A stretch of 8,077 nucleotides of DNA from Verrucomicrobia subdivision 6 bacterium BACL9 MAG-120507-bin52 (GTDB taxonomy: Bacteria; Verrucomicrobiota; Verrucomicrobiia; Methylacidiphilales; Verrucolacustridaceae): the NCBI GenBank assembly GCA_001438005.1, contig LIBO01000035.1, positions 1-8,077 of the forward strand, read 5' to 3'. The notes beneath the pieces are model-generated. The model did not search any database and was not told the DNA's origin. It saw only the letters and a list, made by a program, of their open reading frames with translations. The translations under genes were made by a program, and so were the position numbers. Below are positions 1 through 5,832 of the stretch, piece after piece. Within the stretch, counting starts at the first letter, position 1; every line of letters starts with the position of its first letter.

Positions 1-186
1 CTTTCCGATTTTTTCGCCCATCTCGGCCAAAATCAGAATGAGTACTACTTCGATGGGGTCGGCGTACTCCACACCCTACTGGCCGGCCAAAAACTGAAGG
101 CCAAAACCCAAGCCCCCGTCCAGTGGTTCGAGCCCGCCGATCAATCGATGGTTTCCTTCTCCCGTGGCCATCTAATTCCGTGCTAG
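1..186 (+). CDS. C-terminal fragment of an unrecognised protein (5' end outside window)
   Basis: Frame 1 is open from the left edge to a TAG stop at 184-186, giving the last 61 residues of a protein. The fragment begins LSDFFAHLGQNQNEYYF and ends SFSRGHLIPC. It is soluble in character, with several aromatic residues and no membrane segment. I do not recognise the family from this piece. It lies on the same strand as ppk, 54 bases upstream, so the two could share a transcript, although ppk appears to have its own promoter in the gap. The reading is supported by the open frame, by C-ending codons like those of ppk, and by the stop falling just before an AT-rich spacer. Confidence 0.55.
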   Translation, partial: LSDFFAHLGQNQNEYYFDGVGVLHTLLAGQKLKAKTQAPVQWFEPADQSMVSFSRGHLIPC

Positions 187-190
187 GCAA

Positions 191-206
191 CAATATACCA
201 ATATAT
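191..206 (+). promoter_or_regulatory. AT-rich tandem 8-mer upstream of ppk, possible UP element
   Basis: Two head-to-tail copies of an 8-base unit, CAATATAC and CAATATAT, lie in an otherwise C-rich region. Relative to the start predicted for the ppk promoter they span about -50 to -35, where an AT-rich UP element would contact the RNA polymerase alpha subunit. A binding site for a regulator is the alternative. No PHO-box-like sequence is evident. This is inferred from position and composition only. Confidence 0.3.
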
Positions 207-225
207 CGCTCTGGCCCTGTTTTTC

Positions 226-234
226 TGATATGAT
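226..234 (+). promoter_or_regulatory. Extended -10 promoter for ppk (possibly leaderless)
   Basis: TGATATGAT matches the extended -10 consensus TGnTATAAT at all but one defined position. There is no convincing -35 hexamer 16-18 bases upstream, as is common for extended -10 promoters. Placing the last T of the -10 at -7 puts +1 at about 241, the A of the ppk ATG. No Shine-Dalgarno sequence occurs between the -10 and the start codon, which agrees with a leaderless transcript. A longer transcript reading in from the upstream gene cannot be excluded. Confidence 0.45.
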
Positions 235-240
235 AGAATC

Positions 241-2370
241 ATGTCTCTGGATTCATCTTCTTACCTGAATCGCGAGCTTAGCTGGCTCGAATTCAATCAT
301 CGTGTCCTCGAGGAGGCCCAAGACCCCACCCAACCCCTCCTCGAACGACTCAAATTCCTCACCATCGTCAGCTCCAATCTCGATGAGTTCTTTGAAATCC
401 GTGTCGCCGCCCTCAAGCAACTCGTCGAAAACCGAAGCGACGTGCACGGACCCGATGGCCTCCGCCCGCCCGATGTCCTCGCCGCGATTCGTACCCGCGT
501 CCTTCGTATGGTCGCCGACCAGTACCAACTCCTCCACGAAACTCTCCTTCCAGCCCTTGCCCATGAGGGGCTTCACCTTCGCGCGATTCCCGAGCTCAAC
601 GACATTCAGATCGAATGGGCCCGGCAAATTTTTCAGCGAGATATTCTTCCCATCCTCACTCCCCTCGCCGTCGATCCCAGCCACCCCTTCCCGCAGCTCT
701 TGAACAAATCGGTCAACCTCGTCGTCCTTTTTTCGAAACCGGGTTATCAAGAATCCACCCGCCACGCTTTCGTGCAGATCCCTCGCGGCATCTCTCGCCT
801 TATTGCCCTGCCCAAAGACGGAGGCAACCCGAGGGAGTTCATTCTTCTTTCCGAACTGATTCGCCATTTTGTCAGCGAAGTATTTCCTGGGATGAAGATT
901 TACGGTGCCTGGCCCACCCGCATCACCCGCAACAGCGAGCTCTATATTGACGAGGAAGAGGCCCACAACCTTCTCCTGACCATCGAAGAGGAACTCCAAA
1001 AAAGGAATCGGGGCGCCGCCGTTCGTCTCGAGCTGACCCAAGATTGCCCCGTCGAAATCGAAACCTACCTTCTCGGCCATCTGCACCTCTCCCACGAGGA
1101 TGTCTACCGCGTGACCGGGCCCGTCAATCTCACTCAGCTATTTTCCCTGACCGAATCGGGTCGCGGCCTGCCGAATCTCCACGATCCTCTCTTCACCCCT
1201 TCCATCCCTCCCCCCCTCGCATTGCCTGCCCGCACCTTCGACGCCATCCGGCAAAACGACATCCTCCTGCACCACCCGTACGAAAGTTTTCAACCCATCA
1301 TCTCTCTCCTCGAACAGGCCGCGGTCGATCCCCAAGTTCTCGCCATTAAGATGACCCTCTACCGCACCAGCGGCGACTCCCCCCTTCTCAATGCCCTCAT
1401 CGCTGCCGCCCACAACGAGAAACAGGTCACGATCCTAGTCGAACTCAAAGCCCGCTTCGATGAAGCCAACAATATCGCTTGGGCCCGAAAAATGGAGGAG
1501 GCGGGGATTCACGTCGTCTATGGCTTGGTCGGCTTAAAAACCCACTGCAAGATTCTCCTCATTGTCCGCAAAGAGGAAGACCACCTTCAATCCTATCTCC
1601 ACCTCGGAACGGGCAACTACCATCCTCGCACCGCCCGCTTTTATACCGACTTTAGCCTGCTCACCTGTCGTCCCGTGCTTACGACCGAGGTCGCCTCCCT
1701 CTTCAATGTCCTCACGGGCATGTCGGAAACCGCTCACTTTGATGAACTCCTCGTTGCACCCTTTAATTTTGCCCCTCGTCTGCTTGAGCTGATTCACCGC
1801 GAATCCGCGCACCACCGGGCCGGTCGCCCAGCGGGAATCTTCATTAAAGCAAACGCTCTCGTCGATCCCGAGATCATTCAATCCCTCTACGCCAGTTCGC
1901 AGGAGGGCGTTCCCATCCAACTTCTGATTCGTGGAATTTGCTGCCTCCGCCCGGGCATGCCCGGATTAAGCGAAAACATCCGCGTGCGAAGCATTGTCGA
2001 TCGTTTTTTGGAACACAGTCGAATCTACGTCTTTACCAATGCCGGCGATCCTCTCGTCTTTATTGGCAGCGCTGATCTCATGCCCCGCAACCTTCACCGC
2101 CGTGTGGAAGTTGTCTTCCCGATTCTTGATCCCGAACTTCGCCAACACTTCCTCGACACCATCCTTCCCGCGTACACCAGCGACAATCGGAAAGCCCGCG
2201 TTCTCGGCCAAAACGGTCTTTCGACTCGCGCCCCCGTGCCCTCCGGCACTCCCCCACGACGCGTTCAGGACGAATTCCTTCTCCGCTACAATCCAAAATC
2301 AGCCGATATCCCTCAGATCACTCCAGCGCTCTGGCACCCCACCACGCCGATCCGCTCCGTCAACGCGTAG
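241..2370 (+). CDS. ppk: Polyphosphate kinase 1
   Basis: Ppk1 reversibly transfers the gamma-phosphate of ATP to inorganic polyphosphate through a phosphohistidine intermediate; the E. coli enzyme is membrane-associated. The protein has 709 residues against 688 in E. coli, and the excess is mostly a C-terminal tail rich in Pro, Arg and Ser. The N-terminal domain carries the family signature NRELSWLEFNHRVLEEA and SSNLDEFFEIR. Catalytic residues fall at the same numbers as in the E. coli enzyme: R375 (LYRTSGDS), R405 (ELKARFDEANN), the phosphorylated H435 (GLKTHCK), H454 (LHLGTGNYH) and H592 (RFLEHSR). The ATG is chosen because the conserved N-terminal motif starts about 8 residues later and no earlier start fits. 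No Shine-Dalgarno is visible. The gene converges on the ATPase gene at 2374. No exopolyphosphatase gene adjoins it on the right. The protein appears intact and active. Confidence 0.97.
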   Translation: MSLDSSSYLNRELSWLEFNHRVLEEAQDPTQPLLERLKFLTIVSSNLDEFFEIRVAALKQLVENRSDVHGPDGLRPPDVLAAIRTRVLRMVADQYQLLHETLLPALAHEGLHLRAIPELNDIQIEWARQIFQRDILPILTPLAVDPSHPFPQLLNKSVNLVVLFSKPGYQESTRHAFVQIPRGISRLIALPKDGGNPREFILLSELIRHFVSEVFPGMKIYGAWPTRITRNSELYIDEEEAHNLLLTIEEELQKRNRGAAVRLELTQDCPVEIETYLLGHLHLSHEDVYRVTGPVNLTQLFSLTESGRGLPNLHDPLFTPSIPPPLALPARTFDAIRQNDILLHHPYESFQPIISLLEQAAVDPQVLAIKMTLYRTSGDSPLLNALIAAAHNEKQVTILVELKARFDEANNIAWARKMEEAGIHVVYGLVGLKTHCKILLIVRKEEDHLQSYLHLGTGNYHPRTARFYTDFSLLTCRPVLTTEVASLFNVLTGMSETAHFDELLVAPFNFAPRLLELIHRESAHHRAGRPAGIFIKANALVDPEIIQSLYASSQEGVPIQLLIRGICCLRPGMPGLSENIRVRSIVDRFLEHSRIYVFTNAGDPLVFIGSADLMPRNLHRRVEVVFPILDPELRQHFLDTILPAYTSDNRKARVLGQNGLSTRAPVPSGTPPRRVQDEFLLRYNPKSADIPQITPALWHPTTPIRSVNA

Positions 2371-2379
2371 CGACTACGC
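2365..2379. repeat. Perfect inverted repeat spanning both convergent stop codons
   Basis: GCGTAG-CGA-CTACGC has 6-base arms around a 3-base loop. The TAG of ppk ends the left arm, and the TAG of the minus-strand ATPase gene begins the complementary arm. A second short inverted repeat, GCCGG-CA-CCGGC, overlaps its right edge at 2378-2389. Neither is followed by a T-tract on either strand, so a standard intrinsic terminator is not supported. The repeat may be a weak pause or RNA-end hairpin, or simply a consequence of two similar C-terminal codons meeting. Confidence 0.5.
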
Positions 2380-3492
2380 CGGCACCGGCTTGCTGCCTCG
2401 AATGAGCGCCCCCAAGTCCAGATGCTTCGCCACCACTTCCTGAATCATAAGAATTTTTTCCTTATCCCCCGGGTCGGTCTTCACCGTCATTCTCTCAATC
2501 TTCGCTGCCACACTATAACTGTCCCCTGCCACCGCCACCGTCGGTAGCCCACGCTCCTGCAACATCTTGATTAACCCTACCTGCGGCTTCAAACCATCCG
2601 TCAGAATAATTCCCGCGGGCTTCGCCTCCGTCCCACCCTTTCCTTGCGATTCCACCGTCGCCAGAAGGAGATCTTCCCGATCTCCAGGCGTAATCAACAG
2701 AGCCCCCGATTGTAGCTGATCCTTCAATCTCGCCGCCGTCATCGCCCCCACCGCCACCGAGCGGACCTTCCGGCGCTTCATGTTTTCCCCCGATAAAAAC
2801 TGCCCTCCCAATTCCAAACTCACCTGCCCCAAAGTCGGCCGCCGCAGCTCTCCGTGATACGGAATCATTCCCAAAATCGGTAAACCCATCCGCGCAAACG
2901 CCTTCTCCGCCCACGGCCGTAAGGCCTCCATCTTGGCCGGCAAGACTTTGTTTAACACCACCCCTACCACCCGAACTCCATGCTTTTCAAAGAGTGCCAG
3001 ATTCAAACTTACCTCGTCCACCGGTCTTCCCACTCCGCCTGTCGTCACCAAAATCACCTGGCTACCGAGCAATTTGGCGACTTGGGCGTTCGAGAGATCC
3101 AAGACGCTTCCCACCCCTGCGTGACCCGTCCCCTCAATCAAAACAAAATCGTGCTCCCACGCCACCCGATTGAATGCCTCCTGAATTGTGGCCTTCATCG
3201 CCGGCAGGTTGCCCCGCTCCAAATACTCCCGGGTAAACATCCGATCCACCGCGATAGGCGACATCGCCTCGATCGGTAAATTCACCCCATAGGTGTTGCT
3301 GACCAAAACCGAATCTTCATCCACCTTCCTTCCCGCTACCTCGACAAACCTCTGCCCCACCGGCTTGATATAGCCGATCTTCTTGTATTTCAGAGAGAGC
3401 GCCGCGTAGAGCCCCAGACAACAGGTTGTTTTTCCGTCGTCCTGCCGGGTGGCCGCCACGTAAATCCGTGGCGTGACTCGGTTCAAATCCAT
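2374..3492 (-). CDS. BioD-like/DRTGG-domain ATPase (detached N-terminal half of long-form Pta)
   Basis: This 372-residue protein has two domains. Residues about 9-215 form a dethiobiotin-synthetase-like P-loop domain: a degenerate Walker A (ATRQDDGKTT, Lys21/Thr22), a Walker-B-like strand with FVLIEGTGH near 117-124 followed by GVGSVLDLSNAQ, and VGVVLNKV near 176-183. Residues about 220-335 form a DRTGG domain with ITPGDREDLLLAT and GIILTDGLKP. This is the architecture of the N-terminal regulatory half of E. coli-type phosphotransacetylase, here without the catalytic PTA_PTB domain. That domain is encoded by the gene immediately upstream, with only 4 bases between the pta stop and this ATG, so translation is probably coupled. 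The likely role is a nucleotide-binding regulatory partner of Pta, perhaps a subunit. Catalysis of its own, or an unrelated amidotransferase-like role, is less likely because no glutaminase domain is present. The Shine-Dalgarno is weak (AAGG within the pta stop region). Confidence 0.9.
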   Translation of the reverse strand: MDLNRVTPRIYVAATRQDDGKTTCCLGLYAALSLKYKKIGYIKPVGQRFVEVAGRKVDEDSVLVSNTYGVNLPIEAMSPIAVDRMFTREYLERGNLPAMKATIQEAFNRVAWEHDFVLIEGTGHAGVGSVLDLSNAQVAKLLGSQVILVTTGGVGRPVDEVSLNLALFEKHGVRVVGVVLNKVLPAKMEALRPWAEKAFARMGLPILGMIPYHGELRRPTLGQVSLELGGQFLSGENMKRRKVRSVAVGAMTAARLKDQLQSGALLITPGDREDLLLATVESQGKGGTEAKPAGIILTDGLKPQVGLIKMLQERGLPTVAVAGDSYSVAAKIERMTVKTDPGDKEKILMIQEVVAKHLDLGALIRGSKPVPA

Positions 3493-3496
3493 GGCC

Positions 3497-4567
3497 TTAC
3501 TTTCCGAGGGCCACGGCGGGAGAAGCAGGCTCTGGATACAGTTTTCGATACTCTACCGCCAAAATCCCCACAATGGCCGCTACCCCCAGAACCTCCTCTT
3601 CCTCCGCGCCCCGACTAATTTCCGCCGCTGGCAACCGCATGCCCAACAAAATATTCCCATACGTCCGCACCCGCCCGAAATGCTGGATTCCCTTAACCGC
3701 AATATTCCCTGTATTCAGATCGGGGAATACCAAACAGTCGGCCCGCCCCGCTACGACCGAATCCGCAATCTTTAACTTTGCTTTTTTGGGGTCTAAAGCC
3801 GCATCCAACTGCATCTCCCCATCAAATTCACCAGGCAAACCGATCTGCTTGGCTAACTCCCGTGCCTTTTTCGTCGCCTCGATCACCTTTCCCGTCTCCT
3901 CGTTCATCGAAGCGCTCCCCCGCGTCGAGTAGGAGAGCAAAGCCACCCGCGCATTCCTCCCCGTCAGCCTTTTTTTCAATCCGGCCAGGCCCACCGCCGT
4001 CGCCGCCAACTCGTCCGATGTTGGACGCGGCACCACCGCTGCATCCCCAACCACCAAAATCCCACCATCCCCGGTCTTCCCATCCTCACACTCCAACAAC
4101 GTCGCACTCGAAATTCTCGCAATATGGGGCAACCGCGGAATCATTCGAATCAAAGGCCGCAACACATTGCCCGAGTACGCCCCCACCCCCGCGACCAACC
4201 CATCCACCTGCCCGAAACGCAGCATCAAAGTTCCGTAGACGATCGGATCGGAAAGGGTGTCATCGATCTGACTCAACTTCAGTTTACTCCCACCCGCTTC
4301 ACTTCGCAGAAAGTCCTTAAACATCTGCCGATCTTGGCCCTCCACCGGATCGAGCAGCATCACCCGATTTAAATCCACCTTCTGGGTCTTGGCCTGGCGT
4401 CGAATCAGATCCGGCTGTCCCAGCAAAACCACCGGCCCCATTCGCATCTGCGCATATCGCGACGCCGCCCGCACCACCTTGGCGTTCGTCCCTTCCGGAA
4501 AGACGATCCGTTTGGGATGTTTGACCAGCTTGGCGGCCAGCGAATCAAGTAGATGTCCTTCGCTCAC
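3497..4567 (-). CDS. pta: Phosphate acetyltransferase, short form (catalytic domain only), GTG start
   Basis: Pta interconverts acetyl-CoA + phosphate and acetyl phosphate + CoA in the cytoplasm. The 356 residues cover the PTA_PTB domain alone. Family landmarks in order are RIVFPEGTNAKVVRAA (20-35), DPIVYGTLML (108-117), VLRPLIRMI (135-143), ALLSYSTRGSA (209-219), DGEMQLDAALDP (249-260), FPDLNTGNIAVKG (281-293) and SRG (318-320). The start codon is GTG: an in-frame TAG lies two codons upstream and no ATG lies near, so this is the first possible start. An AAGAGG element (4582-4587) lies about 14 bases before it, a rather long spacing. The conserved acidic residue seven after the active-site Ser (Asp316 in Methanosarcina thermophila Pta) appears to be Glu325 here. 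Phosphate butyryltransferase is the main alternative. The long FPDLNTGNI match and the partner gene downstream favour Pta. Confidence 0.9.
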   Translation of the reverse strand: MSEGHLLDSLAAKLVKHPKRIVFPEGTNAKVVRAASRYAQMRMGPVVLLGQPDLIRRQAKTQKVDLNRVMLLDPVEGQDRQMFKDFLRSEAGGSKLKLSQIDDTLSDPIVYGTLMLRFGQVDGLVAGVGAYSGNVLRPLIRMIPRLPHIARISSATLLECEDGKTGDGGILVVGDAAVVPRPTSDELAATAVGLAGLKKRLTGRNARVALLSYSTRGSASMNEETGKVIEATKKARELAKQIGLPGEFDGEMQLDAALDPKKAKLKIADSVVAGRADCLVFPDLNTGNIAVKGIQHFGRVRTYGNILLGMRLPAAEISRGAEEEEVLGVAAIVGILAVEYRKLYPEPASPAVALGK

Positions 4568-4590
4568 GCCCTAATCTTCGACCTCTTCCG

Positions 4591-4596
4591 ATTTTA
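4591..4596 (-). promoter_or_regulatory. Weak -10-like element before pta
   Basis: On the minus strand TAAAAT (5 of 6 to TATAAT) sits 24 bases upstream of the pta GTG, predicting a start near 4584. No matching -35 is seen at 16-18 bases; TTGTGG lies 20 bases upstream, which is too far. The 108-base gap between the membrane ORF and pta is the largest in the minus-strand cluster, so an internal promoter there would make sense. The sequence support is thin. Confidence 0.25.
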
Positions 4597-4675
4597 GAGC
4601 AAGGCGAACATCCCTCCCACAAGCCTCAAAGCCTACGATCGCACTTTGGGCAAAAGAAAAACCGCCGCAAAAAAA

Positions 4676-4822
4676 CTAGCGCAGGCCGAGCTGGGTCAAA
4701 AAATTCGTGAAAAACGGCAGTTCAAGTAGCAAGTCATAGGTGAATATCGCCCCCACCACCCCCAAACAGGCCGCCATCACCACTAAACAGCGGATGACAA
4801 AGGAGATCTCTTGTGTGTCCAT
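4676..4822 (-). CDS. Small single-helix membrane protein, 48 residues
   Basis: An ATG at 4822-4820 opens a 48-codon frame ending in TAG at 4678-4676. The first seven residues are polar (MDTQEIS). Residues about 8-29 form one hydrophobic helix with a Gly/Val/Ala-rich core (VVMAACLGVVGAIF), followed by a second short hydrophobic stretch with a Pro near residue 36 and an Arg at the C terminus. The helix has a single Arg at position 11. An AAGAAG element lies 5 bases before the ATG as a weak ribosome site. The frame starts 39 bases after the FHA gene's stop on the same strand, so it could be the last gene of the pdhAB transcript. Its codons end in G (GTG, GGG, GCG, TTG) like those of its minus-strand neighbours, which supports real coding. 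I do not recognise a family. It could be a small membrane anchor or an unselected ORF. Confidence 0.55.
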   Translation of the reverse strand: MDTQEISFVIRCLVVMAACLGVVGAIFTYDLLLELPFFTNFLTQLGLR

Positions 4823-4861
4823 GGATACTTCTTAGCGCACTGCCCTTGGGGTTTCCAGCGA

Positions 4862-5803
4862 TTAGCTCAACGTCACCTTAAACTTGAATTCGCTGTCGTC
4901 CGATCCCAGCAAAATCTGGTTCTCCCCACCGCGCAAATCTTGCGTCAGGGTGTTCTCCGCTAAACCAATGGCCGCATCGTTCACCATTGTCCCGAGGGAG
5001 CTACCTCGGTCTCGGACAAAGAAATTGTCCCCCTCCCGCTCGATCGAGCAGTGGTTCCGGGATATCTGGTACGGTTTGTCATCCGCAATCGGTAAATCAT
5101 TCGAGGCGAATACCGTGGCTCCCTTGGCGGGAGTATCTTGCTTGCGACCGATCCGAAACGGGAATTTTTGAATCGTCACCGAACTCTCGGGCAACCGCGC
5201 CCGCGCATGATCATTACAGGCAGTTAAAACAACCGACTGATATCCCCCCGCCGGGGGAGGCGCAACCGGGGCAGAGGCCGAGACTTGCGCGGTAGCCCCA
5301 GGTGCGGTCGGTGCGGTCCGCGTTGTCTCCAAGGAGGGAGGAGCCATCGGCTTGGCCACCGGAGCTACCACTCGTGCCGTGGGAACAGCCACCGGCGTTG
5401 GACTTGGTGCCGCGACAGGCGCGGCCGCTCTCTGCTCCGCTTGCGCCCGCAGTCGCATCTCCATTCGCAGCCGATCATTCGCCGTCCGCAACCGCTCAAA
5501 AAACGATGCCAAATACGGAATCAATATCTCCGGCCGCTGCAACACCGCTTCGTTGAAGTTTTCCGCCGTCAACACCTCACACTCGGTCACCTCGAGGGCT
5601 TGAGCTGAGGCCGAGCGCGGCCGCTCATCCACCATCGCCATCTCCCCAAAAATATCCCCCTCGCCCAGCTGGGCCAAAATGACCGACTTTCCCTCCCCCG
5701 CAATACTGATCTCCACCCTTCCCTTCAAGATACGATACGCCTCCTGCGTCGTATCCCCCTCACGGAAAATCATCTGCCCAGGTTGGAAAAGTGCCTCACT
5801 CAT
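4862..5803 (-). CDS. Cyclic-nucleotide-binding domain + FHA domain regulatory protein
   Basis: This 313-residue soluble protein has three parts. Residues about 5-115 form a Crp-type cyclic-nucleotide-binding domain (FQPGQMIFREGD; LGEGDIFGEMAMV; phosphate-binding cassette with Glu54 and PRSASAQA, whose Arg63 would contact the cyclic phosphate). Residues about 120-188 are an Ala/Pro-rich flexible linker. Residues about 190-313 form an FHA domain with the expected Gly-Arg (219-220), the SRNH core (248-251), GSSLGT (267-272) and Asn275, so it should bind phosphothreonine. It has no DNA-binding helix-turn-helix and so is not a Crp-like transcription factor; a protein-level regulator is more likely. 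It begins 29 bases after pdhB on the same strand with no clear Shine-Dalgarno, suggesting translation dependent on the upstream genes. An ETT tripeptide in the linker (159-161) recalls the phosphorylated ETT motif of GarA/OdhI. The ligand and partner are not evident from sequence. Confidence 0.92.
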   Translation of the reverse strand: MSEALFQPGQMIFREGDTTQEAYRILKGRVEISIAGEGKSVILAQLGEGDIFGEMAMVDERPRSASAQALEVTECEVLTAENFNEAVLQRPEILIPYLASFFERLRTANDRLRMEMRLRAQAEQRAAAPVAAPSPTPVAVPTARVVAPVAKPMAPPSLETTRTAPTAPGATAQVSASAPVAPPPAGGYQSVVLTACNDHARARLPESSVTIQKFPFRIGRKQDTPAKGATVFASNDLPIADDKPYQISRNHCSIEREGDNFFVRDRGSSLGTMVNDAAIGLAENTLTQDLRGGENQILLGSDDSEFKFKVTLS

Positions 5804-5832
5804 AAAAGGTCAGAGTCGGATGGGTTAGAATG

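Noticed and set aside
253..1095. 280-codon open frame on the minus strand inside ppk
   Set aside because: It is antisense to the strongly conserved N-terminal half of Ppk1, has no recognisable motif, and is explained by the C-rich codon use of ppk, which leaves few stops on the opposite strand.
2513..2914. 133-codon Gly-rich minus-strand frame overlapping the BioD-like ATPase gene
   Set aside because: It is an out-of-frame reading of the DRTGG region, whose real frame is conserved; the composition is extreme in Gly and no ribosome site is seen.
3778..4320. 180-codon + strand open frame inside pta
   Set aside because: Its product is a low-complexity Pro/Ser/His-rich string, the mirror of G-rich codons in pta, which has clear family motifs throughout.
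4568..4675. Riboswitch or structured leader before pta
   Set aside because: Only short direct repeats (AGCCT) and 4-base hairpin arms can be found; nothing resembles a known aptamer.
5285..5608. Overlapping + strand open frames opposite the FHA protein's linker
   Set aside because: Arg/Cys/Ala-rich translations without motifs, produced by the repetitive Ala/Pro codons of the linker on the true coding strand.
4862..5803. Crp/Fnr-type transcription factor
   Set aside because: The N-terminal domain fits, but there is no helix-turn-helix; the C-terminal half is an FHA domain with Gly-Arg, SRNH and Asn in place.
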